Below are positions 32,041-41,913 of a stretch of DNA of 64,000 bases, in pieces (position 1 is the stretch's first letter; every line of letters begins with the position of its first letter). The DNA lies in the NCBI GenBank assembly GCA_041658185.1, contig JBBAAR010000009.1, positions 62,001 through 126,000 on the forward strand, written 5' to 3'. Source of the DNA: UBA8919 sp041658185 (GTDB taxonomy: Bacteria; Elusimicrobiota; UBA8919). Under the pieces are notes generated by a model. That model did no database searches and was not told the origin of the DNA. It saw only the letters and a list, made by a program, of their open reading frames with translations. The position numbers were made by a program, and so were the translations under genes.

Positions 32041-32227
32041 TAAATCGGGGATGGTTTTGGTTTTCCCTGAAGGGACTTCCTATGGTCGCTGCCGGTGATA
32101 TTTCCGGTATGTTCATAAATCCTTAACGGATATTTGTAGTTGCAGGGCTTTGTAGGGCAGGGCTTTAGCCCTGCAATATATGACTTGCGATAATCAAGCA
32201 ACCCTGAAGGGTTGCCCTACACTGTCT
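32041..32227. repeat. Intergenic stretch with GTAGTTGC-type palindromes
   Basis: No gene is visible. The stretch contains the string gggacttcctatggtcgctgc, a variant of which is coding at the end of the coaX gene near 48910, and a compound palindrome from gtagttgcagg to ttgccctac (32136-32220). Confidence 0.6.
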
Positions 32228-32310
32228 AAAAAGCGGCTTGCCCTGTTAGAAGTAGCACATCGTGATACGATACTTCTAACAGGGCTTGTTATCAACAGGC
32301 CGCTTTTTTT
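32228..32310 (+). terminator. Compound intrinsic terminator
   Basis: Outer stem GCGGC/GCCGC, inner 14-base perfect stem (ccctgttagaagta with tacttctaacaggg), then seven T. It separates the secreted-protein stretch from the trp operon. Confidence 0.85.
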
Positions 32311-32311
32311 A

Positions 32312-32339
32312 TTGCAATTTTTTAGTTTTTTAGTAAAAT
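32312..32339 (+). promoter_or_regulatory. trpB: Candidate promoter of the trpBA-accD-folC operon
   Basis: TTGCAA, 16-base spacer, TAAAAT. The -10 ends nine bases before the trpB ATG, and no SD is visible, so the message may be nearly leaderless. Confidence 0.4.
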
Positions 32340-32348
32340 ATAACTATT

Positions 32349-33512
32349 ATGTTACCTGATAAAAACGGATATTACGGACAGTTCGGCGGAAGGTTCGTTC
32401 CCGAGACATTGATGTCGGCTATTTTTGAATTAGAAAATTTTTATAAAAAAGTAAAATTAGATAAAAATTTCAAGCGGGAATTTTCTTTTTATCTCACAAA
32501 TTACGCCGGCAGACCTACGCCGCTTTACTTCGCAAAAAATCTTTCCCGGAAATTCGGCTCAAAAATTTATCTCAAAAGAGAGGATTTATGTCATACCGGT
32601 TCGCATAAAATTAACAACGCACTCGGCCAGGCGCTGCTTGCTAAAAAAATGGGAAAAACCAGAATTATTGCTGAAACAGGTGCCGGACAGCACGGCGTGG
32701 CAGTTGCAACCGTCTGCGCACTTTTCGGGATAAAATGCGATGTTTATATGGGTGATGCGGACATAAAAAGGCAGTCATTAAATGTTTTCAGAATGAAACT
32801 TTTGGGTGCGAATGTAATACCTGTTCACTCGGGTAGTTGCACCCTTAAGGATGCCATAAACGAGGCAATGCGTGATTGGGTGACGAATGTAAAAACGACA
32901 TATTATCTTATTGGCTCCTGTGTCGGACCCCATCCTTATCCGCTCATTGTCCGTGATTTTCAGTCGGTAATCGGTAAAGAAGCACGAAAACAAATTTTAG
33001 AAGTTGAAAAAAAACTACCGGATTATTTAGTCGCCTGCGTCGGAGGAGGAAGCAACTCAATCGGACTTTTCCATCCGTTTTATAATGATAAAAGTGTGAA
33101 ATTCATCGGGGTTGAAGCGGGCGGTCTGGGTTTATTGTCGGGAAAACATTCGGCATCTATAGAATGCGGAAAAATCGGAGTTCTCCACGGAACAAAAACT
33201 TTTATTTTGCAGGATAAAAACGGCCAGATTTTACCGACGCATTCCGTCTCGGCAGGACTTGATTATCCCGGTGTCGGCCCCGAGCATTCATTTTACAAAC
33301 AAACGGGCAGGGCAAGTTATGTTTCGGTTACAGATTGTGAGGCGATTGACGGATTTAAGTTGTTATCCGAGAGTGAAGGAATTATTCCCGCATTGGAATC
33401 GGCGCATGCAATCGCTTATCTTACAAAGATGGCAATGAAACTTAAAAATAAAATTGTTATCGTCTGTCTTTCAGGTCGAGGCGATAAGGACATTGACATA
33501 ACACATAAATGA
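32349..33512 (+). CDS. trpB: Tryptophan synthase beta chain
   Basis: 387 residues. Makes tryptophan from indole and serine. PLP-lysine motif LCHTGSHKINNALGQA near residue 85, the AETGAGQHGVAVATVCA ammonia/indole channel region, and the phosphate-binding VGGGSNSIGLF. Standard TrpB1 length. First gene of a new operon; overlaps trpA by four bases. Confidence 0.97.
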   Translation: MLPDKNGYYGQFGGRFVPETLMSAIFELENFYKKVKLDKNFKREFSFYLTNYAGRPTPLYFAKNLSRKFGSKIYLKREDLCHTGSHKINNALGQALLAKKMGKTRIIAETGAGQHGVAVATVCALFGIKCDVYMGDADIKRQSLNVFRMKLLGANVIPVHSGSCTLKDAINEAMRDWVTNVKTTYYLIGSCVGPHPYPLIVRDFQSVIGKEARKQILEVEKKLPDYLVACVGGGSNSIGLFHPFYNDKSVKFIGVEAGGLGLLSGKHSASIECGKIGVLHGTKTFILQDKNGQILPTHSVSAGLDYPGVGPEHSFYKQTGRASYVSVTDCEAIDGFKLLSESEGIIPALESAHAIAYLTKMAMKLKNKIVIVCLSGRGDKDIDITHK

Positions 33513-34297
33513 CAAGAATAGAAAAACTGCTTACTGAATTAAAAAGAAAAAACAAAAAAGCTCTGGTTGTTTTTTTAACGGCCGGTTACCCGGATATAAA
33601 AACGACCGAAAAAATTATTTTAGACATCGAAAAGTATGCCGATATAATTGAACTGGGGATTCCGTTTTCCGATCCGATTGCCGACGGAGCGACAATTCAA
33701 TACTCATCGCAAAAATCGCTTGAAAAAAAAATAAATCTCAAAAAAATATTTTCAATTGTAAAAAATATAAGAAAAAAAACGGATATCCCGATTGTTCTGA
33801 TGGGCTACTTAAATCCGATTTACAATTTCGGTTTGGAAAGGTTTTATAATATCGCAGAGAAAACAGGCGTAGACGGTGTAATAATCCCGGATTTATCAAA
33901 CGAGGACAGCGGCATCCCGCGAGGCGGGATAAAAAAGTTGGCAAAAACTTACAATATCGCTTTCATTCCGTTTATTGCACTTACTACGGAAAACCACCGT
34001 GCAAAAAAAATCGCTGAATCATCAACCGGATTTGTATATATAACGGCGGTTACAGGCATAACCGGTGCAAGAAAAGATGTATCTAATGATTTAATTCCAT
34101 ATTTAACAATGATGCGTAAAGAAACAAAAACGCCGCTATTGGTTGGTTTTGGAATATCTAAGCCGGAACATATAAAGAAATTAAAAAATTACTGTGATGG
34201 TTTTATCGTCGGAAGCGCTGTAATTGAACTAATCCGACAAAAAAAATCAGTTGAAAGTTTTATAAAGCAGTTAAAAAAATCCATCAATAATTTTTAA
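33509..34297 (+). CDS. trpA: Tryptophan synthase alpha chain
   Basis: 262 residues. Cleaves indole-glycerol phosphate. Catalytic Glu in IELGIPFSDPIADG near residue 48, the second catalytic acid in GVIIPDLSNED, and GFGISKPEH. Complete TIM barrel. Other trp genes are not in the window. Confidence 0.96.
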   Translation: MTRIEKLLTELKRKNKKALVVFLTAGYPDIKTTEKIILDIEKYADIIELGIPFSDPIADGATIQYSSQKSLEKKINLKKIFSIVKNIRKKTDIPIVLMGYLNPIYNFGLERFYNIAEKTGVDGVIIPDLSNEDSGIPRGGIKKLAKTYNIAFIPFIALTTENHRAKKIAESSTGFVYITAVTGITGARKDVSNDLIPYLTMMRKETKTPLLVGFGISKPEHIKKLKNYCDGFIVGSAVIELIRQKKSVESFIKQLKKSINNF

Positions 34298-34332
34298 TTT
34301 TACATTTTTAATTGCTCTTATTGGAGGTATTT

Positions 34333-35148
34333 ATGCCGGTGGAAGAGCCGAATGGCAAAGTGTCAGTTCCCGACGGTCTCTGGAAAAAATGTGACAGTTG
34401 TCATAATATAATTTACAATAAAGAACTTGAAAAAAATTTTTTTGTATGTCCGAAATGCGGTTATTATTTTCGTCTTACATCAAAAGAACGGATAAAACAG
34501 ATTTTGGATGAAAACAGTTTTAATGAAATGTCCGCTGATTTACAGTCAACCGACCCGTTATCATTTAGTGATACTCAAAAGTATTCTTCAAAAATAAAAC
34601 ATGCTAAAAACAAAACAAAACTTAACGATGCGGTTATTACAGGTTTTGGTAAAATAGACGGCAAAGATGCTATAATATGTATTATGGATTTTGATTTTAT
34701 GGGCGGTAGCATGGGAAGCGTAGTCGGTGAAAAAATAACCCGGTCGGTTGAAACGGCAGTTGAAAAAAAACTACCGCTTATAATTGTTTCATCTTCCGGC
34801 GGTGCAAGAATGCAGGAAGGGATGTTTTCTCTGATGCAGATGGCAAAAACAGCCGCGGCGATTGCAAAACTATCAGAAGTAAAACTTCCATTTATTTCCG
34901 TTTTAACCCATCCTGTAACGGGCGGTGTTGCGGCTTCTTTTGCAATGTTGGGTGATGTAATTATCGCCGAACCGAAAGCACTTATCGGTTTTGCGGGTCC
35001 GCGCGTTATTGAGCAAACAATCAAACAAAAACTTCCCGACGATTTTCAGTTATCGGAATTTCTTTTATCACACGGTCAGATTGACATAATCACCGAAAGA
35101 AAAGAACTGAAAAATACGATTTCAGAAATCGTTGATTTGTTGGTATGA
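34333..35148 (+). CDS. accD: Acetyl-CoA carboxylase carboxyltransferase subunit beta
   Basis: 271 residues. N-terminal C4 zinc ribbon (CDSCHNIIYN...CPKCGYYF) and the carboxyltransferase fold with MDFDFMGGSMGSVVGEK and SSGGARMQEG. Commits acetyl-CoA to fatty acid synthesis with AccA (not in the window). ATG 34333 chosen for its GGAGG SD; a TTG 21 bases earlier is in frame. trpA-accD-folC order is common in bacteria. Confidence 0.96.
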   Translation: MPVEEPNGKVSVPDGLWKKCDSCHNIIYNKELEKNFFVCPKCGYYFRLTSKERIKQILDENSFNEMSADLQSTDPLSFSDTQKYSSKIKHAKNKTKLNDAVITGFGKIDGKDAIICIMDFDFMGGSMGSVVGEKITRSVETAVEKKLPLIIVSSSGGARMQEGMFSLMQMAKTAAAIAKLSEVKLPFISVLTHPVTGGVAASFAMLGDVIIAEPKALIGFAGPRVIEQTIKQKLPDDFQLSEFLLSHGQIDIITERKELKNTISEIVDLLV

Positions 35149-36341
35149 AATACGAACAAGCATTGAAGTATGTAGAAAATCTTGGCGAGTTCTCATATGA
35201 TTTTGACTTGACACGCATCAGAAATTTTTTGGAAAAATTGGGAAATCCGCAGGATAAAATTAAAATTATACACGTTGCCGGCACGAACGGCAAGGGCTCC
35301 GTCTGTGCGTATATTTCAACAGTTTTACAAAAAGCGGGCTATAAGGTCGGGCTTTACACATCACCTCATCTTTTGGATATACGAGAACGGCTTCAGATAA
35401 ACCGCAAAAAAATTCCCAGAAAATATTTTACCGAATTCGTTACCAATTACTCAGCACTAATTAACCGCTATTCACTTACTTACTTCGAACTTTTAACAGC
35501 GATGGCTTTCTGGTATTTTGAGAGGGAAAGAGTTGATTTTGCGGTAATTGAGGTTGGTTTGGGCGGGCGGTTGGATGCAACAAATGTTATAAAAAACCCG
35601 TTGGTTTCCGTAATTACAAATATATCTTTGGAGCACACTCAATATCTTGGAAATACCGTCTCAAAAATTGCAAGAGAAAAAGCGGGAATTATAAAAAGTA
35701 ACGGTTTTGTTGTAACGGGCACATCCGGAATTGCATTGCAAACAATAGAAAAAATCGCAAAAATAAAGAAAGCACGGGTTATAGTTAGCAAAAAGCAAAA
35801 GAATTACGAGACATCACTTTTTGGCATTCATCAGAAACAAAATGCCAATCTGGCTATGGGAGTTTGCCGGTTGTTAGACATTCCCGAAAAATATATTATT
35901 GACGGCTTACAAAATACCGTCTGGCCGGCAAGATTTGAGATTAAACATCTTACATCTTACGGTTCACAGATTACAGTTATTTCAGATTGTGCCCATAATC
36001 CGACAGGAATAGCGGCGCTTAAAAATTCGGTTGAAAAGTATTTTAAGAAGAATATAAATTTTGTATTCGGGGTTTTATCAGATAAGGACTATAAAGAAAT
36101 GATAAAAATAATATCATCTGTCGCTAAAAATGTTTTTATTTCAGCACCGAAGAACGAAAGAGCGTTAAGCGTTGAAATCACAAAAAAAGAATTTGCAAAA
36201 CACGTATCTTGTAAAAATATATTTGTTTTTGACGATATAAAAAATGCGGTTAAATCTGCAATAAAAAAATCTGAAGATTTTTGCGTAACGGGGTCGGTTT
36301 ATACGGTAGCGGAGGCAATGAAATGTTTAACGGTCAGATAA
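35145..36341 (+). CDS. folC: Folylpolyglutamate synthase / dihydrofolate synthase
   Basis: 398 residues, Mur-ligase family. ATP loop HVAGTNGKGSVCAY near residue 43, YTSPHLLDIRERLQI, GLGGRLDATN, and the C-terminal ISDCAHNPTG. Adds glutamate to folates (and perhaps makes dihydrofolate). The start overlaps accD and the end overlaps the ROK gene by 19 bases. Confidence 0.95.
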   Translation: MKYEQALKYVENLGEFSYDFDLTRIRNFLEKLGNPQDKIKIIHVAGTNGKGSVCAYISTVLQKAGYKVGLYTSPHLLDIRERLQINRKKIPRKYFTEFVTNYSALINRYSLTYFELLTAMAFWYFERERVDFAVIEVGLGGRLDATNVIKNPLVSVITNISLEHTQYLGNTVSKIAREKAGIIKSNGFVVTGTSGIALQTIEKIAKIKKARVIVSKKQKNYETSLFGIHQKQNANLAMGVCRLLDIPEKYIIDGLQNTVWPARFEIKHLTSYGSQITVISDCAHNPTGIAALKNSVEKYFKKNINFVFGVLSDKDYKEMIKIISSVAKNVFISAPKNERALSVEITKKEFAKHVSCKNIFVFDDIKNAVKSAIKKSEDFCVTGSVYTVAEAMKCLTVR

Positions 36342-37225
36342 AAAAAGATTTTGTTTGCGGGATAGATATCGGCGGAACAAAAATTCTTATTACGAAAATT
36401 TCCAAAACCGGGATTTTGAAAAGAAGTATTATGCTTCCGATGTCAGACGGTAATTATAAAAAAGTTTTAGAAAAAATAATTACCGGAGTAAAAAAAATTG
36501 GAAATATTTCTGCTGCCGGTATTAGCATCGCGGGTGATGTTGACAGTAAAAACGGTATTTTAAGATACTCGCCCAATCTTCCTAAATGGAAAAATGTCAA
36601 ATTAAAAAAATACTTTGAAAAGGAATTAAATGTCTCGACAGTTGTTGATAATGACGCTAACTGTGCCGCTTACGGTTCTTATACTATTGACGGAGAAAGA
36701 AAATATAAAAATTTTATTACCGTAACGCTCGGCACGGGTGTCGGCGGCGGAATAATAATTGACGGCAAACTTTACAGGGGTTCAACCGGCTCTGCCGGAG
36801 AAATCGGACACATAACCATAAATCCCGATGGCCCGAAATGCAGCTGTGGAAATCGCGGCTGCCTTGAAACGTATATCGGAACAAAAGGCATAATTAAAAC
36901 GGCAACCAAACTGGGATTAAAAAATATAACGCCGGCAATAATCGCATATAAAGCAAGGAAAGGCAACAGGCAGGCACTTAAAGTTTATAAAAAATTTTCC
37001 GAATATCTGGCCGTCGGCATCGGCAGTTTAATCAATATTTTTAATCCTGATATGATAACATTTTCCGGCGGTGTTTCAAACAACTGGGACTTAATTGAAA
37101 AAAGATTTTTAGATGAACTTAAAAAACGGGCATTCAAAACCCCGCTTGAACATGTAAAAATAATAAAATCTAAAAATCCCGAAAATCTCGGAGCAATCGG
37201 GGCTGCATTTTTATCAAAAAAATAA
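36323..37225 (+). CDS. ROK-family sugar kinase (glucokinase type)
   Basis: 300 residues. ATP-binding GIDIGGTKILI near the start, catalytic Asp in VVDNDANCAAYG, the ROK zinc motif CSCGNRGCLE and the signature GTGVGGGIIIDG...GSAGEIGH. The exact substrate (glucose, N-acetylmannosamine or another) cannot be read from the sequence. ATG 36323 chosen because of GGAGG eight bases upstream, inside folC. Confidence 0.9.
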   Translation: MFNGQIKKDFVCGIDIGGTKILITKISKTGILKRSIMLPMSDGNYKKVLEKIITGVKKIGNISAAGISIAGDVDSKNGILRYSPNLPKWKNVKLKKYFEKELNVSTVVDNDANCAAYGSYTIDGERKYKNFITVTLGTGVGGGIIIDGKLYRGSTGSAGEIGHITINPDGPKCSCGNRGCLETYIGTKGIIKTATKLGLKNITPAIIAYKARKGNRQALKVYKKFSEYLAVGIGSLINIFNPDMITFSGGVSNNWDLIEKRFLDELKKRAFKTPLEHVKIIKSKNPENLGAIGAAFLSKK

Positions 37226-37244
37226 GTCATATTTTTTGTGCTAT

Positions 37245-37285
37245 TCAACTACTTCCGTAGTTGCGAAAGTACGCAAGTAGTTTTA
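37245..37285. repeat. GTAGTTGC-type palindrome
   Basis: caactacttccgtagttgcgaaagtacgcaagtagtt-type hairpin (first half caactac, second half gtagttg) between the ROK gene and lptD. Same family as 29223-29327. Confidence 0.55.
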
Positions 37286-37310
37286 ATTTTACCGACTGGA
37301 AAGTATACAA

Positions 37311-39197
37311 ATGAATACTAAATTTTACGGCTTTTCCTTACTTATTACTTCTTACTTATTACTTCTTACTCATCTTTACTGCGAACAGGAAATCAATATC
37401 ACCTCCGACAAAATGGAGTATGATAAGGTGAACAGTAAATCTGTTTTTACAGGTAATGTAAAATTAAAAGCTGGCGATGTCTCGTTAAGTTGCGATACTG
37501 CCGAAATGGATATAATTAAGAAAGACATCTATCTTGAAAAAGTTTTTTTTACATCGTGCAATCTTGAAAACCCGCACTATCAGCATTACGCAAAAAGGGT
37601 TCACTTAATTTTAGAAAAAGAAATAACTGCAAAAAATGTGGTTTTTTACGTTGACGATATCCCGTCGGGTGCTCTCCCGTATTATTACAAATCGCTTCGT
37701 GAGAAAAAACTGAAAATAGATTTCAAGCACGGGTACAACCAGAGCGAAGATTATTTCTCAAGAGGTTTTATCGGATATAAATTTTCAGAACAGTTTTTCA
37801 GCAAAATTTATCTGGATTATTATTCTTATAAGGGGTGGGGATACGGGATTGAGGAAATTTATAATGTCGGCTCTAAAATGCAAGGCAGTGTATATGGTTA
37901 TCACATATGGGAACATGATACCAGAATAAGGCGATGGAATGCCCGTATTTATCATCAACAGAATTTTACGGACACATGGTCAACGCAAATAAATTCAAAC
38001 CTCGCCAGTGACGAGTCCTTTAATAATTTTTATACGCGCGATTGGATAAGGATTTACCGAGATGTCAATTCATCGGTTGCTTTCACGAGAAACACGGGTA
38101 TGTCAACAGGTCGTATTTTATTTTCCCGCCGTGATGTTTTCAACACAGACGACAATAAATATCTTTTAACCGGAATGACCGTTCCGTCCGTATCTTACAT
38201 AACCAATCAGATAAAAATAAGAAAACTTCCTCTTTATTACGAATTTTCGGCTAATGGCGAGAAAACATGGATTAGAGAGGAAGATTTTTACAGAACAAAC
38301 GCAAACAGTTCGTTAAAATTCACGAACCCGCTTCGTCTTACCAGAAAAATTACTCTCACCTCGGCAGCGGGAGTAAAAACTTACTGGCAGGACCGGCTCA
38401 ATAAAGAGGATATCAAAGATATTGATCGATGGACATACAATACCGACCTCAATTTAGACATCCGCTCGTTAAATTTTCTTGACCATCAGTTCGGTTACTA
38501 TTTTGAGCAGGAGCCGGACAAAAGACATGATGACTACCGCGGCGTTATAGCGGATAAACTAAGAACAAAGCACTCGGCTTATATTGATAATTTAACGGTG
38601 CGGGTTTGGACGGGGCTTGATGTCCGGAAGTCATCATCATCCACACAATCATTTGATTTCAAACAACGGCTTGACGGCATCACATCTGAATTTGATTACT
38701 CCATTTATAATTTCCTGAACATTTATTACAGGAATGATTACAATGTTTTTTACGAAAAACCTAACTCCGTCCAGTTAAATTCCGAACTGCGTCTCGGACC
38801 AGACCGTTTCGACAAAAGCAAGGAAAAAGCTTATCTGAAAAACGGTGTTTCATATAACCGCTCCACACCAAATCATCTGACATTTACCGGGGAGGTAGGG
38901 TTAAGACCGACGGCAAACTGGCAGGTCGCTTACAAAATGCAGTCATCTTTCAGTTATGATTTTACGGAACACAGAAACAATTTTAAGGATTACAGATATT
39001 ACGAGCGGTCTGTAAATATTTATCGCGACCTTCACTGCTGGGAAGCAAACTTTTCATATCTTGACAGAGTGCCTCTCAAAGCCGGTGAAAGAAATTTTTA
39101 CGAGTTTTGGTTTAATATCAGGATAAAATCGAATCTTAGTTACAAATCGGATACAGCAGAATCGGAAAGAGAAAGAAAATGGTATCCGTGGCGGTAG
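37311..39197 (+). CDS. lptD: LPS-assembly protein LptD (OstA-like)
   Basis: 628 residues. The signal peptide (FSLLITSYLLLLTHLYC) is encoded by a 'ttacttcttactta' simple word. The N-terminal OstA/LptA-like jellyroll reads INITSDKMEYDKVNSKSVF-TGNVKLKAGDVSLSCDTAEMD. From about residue 125 it is a large beta-barrel with aromatic-alternating strands and a C-terminal WYPWR. It places lipopolysaccharide (or an analogue) in the outer membrane; hence the cell has an outer membrane. Shorter than the E. coli protein but within range of LptDs from other phyla. Confidence 0.85.
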   Translation: MNTKFYGFSLLITSYLLLLTHLYCEQEINITSDKMEYDKVNSKSVFTGNVKLKAGDVSLSCDTAEMDIIKKDIYLEKVFFTSCNLENPHYQHYAKRVHLILEKEITAKNVVFYVDDIPSGALPYYYKSLREKKLKIDFKHGYNQSEDYFSRGFIGYKFSEQFFSKIYLDYYSYKGWGYGIEEIYNVGSKMQGSVYGYHIWEHDTRIRRWNARIYHQQNFTDTWSTQINSNLASDESFNNFYTRDWIRIYRDVNSSVAFTRNTGMSTGRILFSRRDVFNTDDNKYLLTGMTVPSVSYITNQIKIRKLPLYYEFSANGEKTWIREEDFYRTNANSSLKFTNPLRLTRKITLTSAAGVKTYWQDRLNKEDIKDIDRWTYNTDLNLDIRSLNFLDHQFGYYFEQEPDKRHDDYRGVIADKLRTKHSAYIDNLTVRVWTGLDVRKSSSSTQSFDFKQRLDGITSEFDYSIYNFLNIYYRNDYNVFYEKPNSVQLNSELRLGPDRFDKSKEKAYLKNGVSYNRSTPNHLTFTGEVGLRPTANWQVAYKMQSSFSYDFTEHRNNFKDYRYYERSVNIYRDLHCWEANFSYLDRVPLKAGERNFYEFWFNIRIKSNLSYKSDTAESERERKWYPWR

Positions 39198-39211
39198 TGT
39201 CAAAAAACACC

Positions 39212-39240
39212 TTGACATTTTAGGTAATTTGTGTTATAAA
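39212..39240 (+). promoter_or_regulatory. Sigma-70-type promoter of the pseudopilin cluster
   Basis: TTGACA, 17-base spacer, TATAAA, 18 bases before the first pseudopilin ATG. Confidence 0.75.
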
Positions 39241-39258
39241 ACATACCGGGAACTCAAT

Positions 39259-41787
39259 ATGAAAAACAAGAAAAATAAAATAAGCCAACCAAGGTTGGCA
39301 ACTGCAAATAAGCCAACCAAGGTTGGCAACTACTACTCGCTACTTACTAATTCAACTGGGTTCAGTCAGGTTGAGATAGTGGTTACAATTCTTGTCATCA
39401 GCATTGTTATTCTGGGTATAATTACCACTTTCTCAACTATCGGTAAGGGTCTTATAACCGGTAAAACCAGAACCATAGCAAATAATCTCGCGCAGGAAAA
39501 AATTGAGATATTAAAGAACATTTCTTATGCGCGTCTACTTACTACTTCCGAAGATGACCTCATATCTCCCGGTTATGACAATACGAACACCGATTACATT
39601 CCGGAATCATTAAATGTCGGCGATGCCAATTATACCAGATACACAACCGTCTGGAAAGCGGAGGAATCAGGTACGGAAATTTCCACGATGTCGCCGACCG
39701 CAACGGATCAGGGTATAAAAAAAATAAAAATAGAAGTAAAATGGACGGAAAATAATGAGCAAAAATCACTTGTTTTGTATAATTTAAGGGATGACCCGAA
39801 CAGAACAACAATGAGCGGCAAAATATACGGTATCATAACCACCACGAACAGCGTCGGAATTTCCGCAGCAAGGGTTGAGGTAGTTCAGGATATAAACAGG
39901 AGCGATACGACATCCACCACCGGCTATTATATTATAAAAACAACCTCACCTGCAACCGTTCAGATAAGTGTTTCAAAAGACGGCTATTTTTCAAAGGTCT
40001 CCGCCGCCACCGCCGTTTCCGCCGCAGTCAATCTTCAACTGACGGCGAAAGAGAAGGGAAACGCTTACGGTTTTGTCTATAAAAGAGACCATCTGGTAAT
40101 TTCGGAAATCTGCATTGCTCTTACAGAAGATGCAACGGAATATGTTGAACTTTATAATCCGACGACATACACCATAACCGTTGAAAATAACTATATACTT
40201 AAATATGTTGATAATTCCGATTTTTTGTTTACATGTGAGAATAATACCGTTGATTCGCATAAATATTTTCTTATAGCGAGTTATCCGTCGGTAACCGGTA
40301 TTCAAGCAGATGCAACTTATCTCTCTGCCAAAATGCCTAATGCCTCAAACACCGGCGGCGTGGGTTTGTTGACTACTGCTGATGTCTGGATAGACAGTAT
40401 TGCCTGGGGACCTGCCGGGTCAATACCCGATAACGCAAAAGAGGGAAGCGGTTTTGCAATTGCGGCGGGGAATTTTTCAACAAATGACAGCATAGAGCGG
40501 ATTTCTTATTCATCATATACTACTTCCGTGTTGATGTGGGACAATTCAAACGGCAATGCATATGACAACGACAAAAATGAAGAAAATTGGGTTTTTCATG
40601 ATAATCAAGTAAAACCTCAAAATACTACAAGTACCGCCGAAACGCCTGTTTTGGGAACACCCGTCGGCTATGCGGTTGTTTCGGCAAACGACGGGCTTTC
40701 ATCGGCGGTAAATGCTTCTTCAACCGGCTATTATTATCTTACGGGAATTGCAACCGGAACAGTAGTCACTATTTACGGTTCATCACTAACGCTTATGGGA
40801 CTTGTGCCGAATAACAACATAACGACCGGCGGAAAAACAAAGTGCGACATAATACTTTCATCAACATCCGAAGGCGGATTTATTTCAGGCAGGGTTATAA
40901 GAGGGGATACTCTTGCCGGAGTTGCCGATATAACCGTTTCAGCCGGTGTTTACAGCGCTGTCACGGACACAAGCGGTAATTTTAGTTTTTCCGTAGATGT
41001 CGGCTCTTATACCGTTATCGCCAACCCGGATTACACCTCCGTCCCGGACGGTGCGAAATGGACATCAGGGACTTCGCAGGCAGAAGCAAACAAAACGGTA
41101 GAGGTGAATTATGGTGCGTCGGTTTCTGCCGGTGACTTAAAAATATATGCAGCCGGATGGATTTCCGGACATACTTACAACGCTTCCGGCGGAGACCTGC
41201 CTTATATTACAATAAGAACTACAAGTCCAACAAGCAATTTTTCAACGGATGTGGTTTCGGGAACGGACGGTACTTATATGATAAAAGGCGCAAAAACTGC
41301 AACCGATTATGATTTATATCCCGTTTTGGACGATGCGGATTCATTTTTAATTTGGAACGGTTCAGCGTGGGTATCGTCTACCGAGGGTTATTCGGTTGAT
41401 CTTTCACAAGGTGAAGAAGAAACAGGCAAAGATTTTAGAATTACATCCGCTTGGGGAAAAATTCAAGGTTCTGTTTCCGATACTGCCATCGGAGGCAATA
41501 TCAAAACCGGTGTTTTGATAATTGCAACTACGGATGCTATGCCTGCCGATTCACCGCCGGCAATATCAGGCGGAAGTGTTGGAGGCACCAACACAATTTA
41601 CTACGGGACAATTTCGGACTCCAGCGGTAATTATAGCGTTTCTGTAAGGAAGGGCTGGACATATAACTTAAAGTCGTGGTACACAAAAATTTCAGGCGCC
41701 ACCGTAGTGGTTCAACCGACAAAAACCGGAACAGTCATATTCGGCGTTTCCGATTCATCGGCGACGGTTTCGTTTCCCTGGCCGTAA
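39259..41787 (+). CDS. Giant pseudopilin-like protein with regulatory-like and lamin-tail-like domains
   Basis: 842 residues. The class III prepilin motif STG|FSQVEIVVTILVISIVILGI keeps the +5 Glu. The leader before it is unusually long (34 residues) because two copies of the palindrome gccaaccaaggttggcaact are inserted in frame. C-terminal domains: carboxypeptidase-regulatory-like repeats (about residues 180-265, 540-640 and 690-842, each with a GxVxxxxxxxGxxGxxxxxxxG-type pattern) and a lamin-tail-like domain (about 280-450: ISEICIALTEDATEYVELYNPT...SIERIS). ATG 39259 chosen over the TTG 30 bases earlier, which lies in the -10 region. Probably a minor pseudopilin presenting an adhesive head. 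Confidence 0.75.
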   Translation: MKNKKNKISQPRLATANKPTKVGNYYSLLTNSTGFSQVEIVVTILVISIVILGIITTFSTIGKGLITGKTRTIANNLAQEKIEILKNISYARLLTTSEDDLISPGYDNTNTDYIPESLNVGDANYTRYTTVWKAEESGTEISTMSPTATDQGIKKIKIEVKWTENNEQKSLVLYNLRDDPNRTTMSGKIYGIITTTNSVGISAARVEVVQDINRSDTTSTTGYYIIKTTSPATVQISVSKDGYFSKVSAATAVSAAVNLQLTAKEKGNAYGFVYKRDHLVISEICIALTEDATEYVELYNPTTYTITVENNYILKYVDNSDFLFTCENNTVDSHKYFLIASYPSVTGIQADATYLSAKMPNASNTGGVGLLTTADVWIDSIAWGPAGSIPDNAKEGSGFAIAAGNFSTNDSIERISYSSYTTSVLMWDNSNGNAYDNDKNEENWVFHDNQVKPQNTTSTAETPVLGTPVGYAVVSANDGLSSAVNASSTGYYYLTGIATGTVVTIYGSSLTLMGLVPNNNITTGGKTKCDIILSSTSEGGFISGRVIRGDTLAGVADITVSAGVYSAVTDTSGNFSFSVDVGSYTVIANPDYTSVPDGAKWTSGTSQAEANKTVEVNYGASVSAGDLKIYAAGWISGHTYNASGGDLPYITIRTTSPTSNFSTDVVSGTDGTYMIKGAKTATDYDLYPVLDDADSFLIWNGSAWVSSTEGYSVDLSQGEEETGKDFRITSAWGKIQGSVSDTAIGGNIKTGVLIIATTDAMPADSPPAISGGSVGGTNTIYYGTISDSSGNYSVSVRKGWTYNLKSWYTKISGATVVVQPTKTGTVIFGVSDSSATVSFPWP

Positions 41788-41805
41788 ATGAAAAAAACGG
41801 AACCA

Positions 41806-41907
41806 CGAAACTTGTCCCGCTTTAGCGGGATGGACGCGAATAAACGCAAATAATAAAGATTGTAGGCACGAATTTATTCGTGCAAATTAGTGCTAATTCG
41901 TGGCTAA
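41806..41907. repeat. 'Cacgaat' palindromic element
   Basis: Copy of the element at 13355-13436 with an inner cttgtcccgctttagcgggat hairpin and the gcacgaatttattcgtgc hairpin. Confidence 0.75.
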
Positions 41908-41913
41908 AAAATT

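Noticed and set aside
41806..41907. Insertion sequence remnant
   Set aside because: Terminal inverted symmetry is present, but there is no transposase or its remains; treated as a palindromic repeat.
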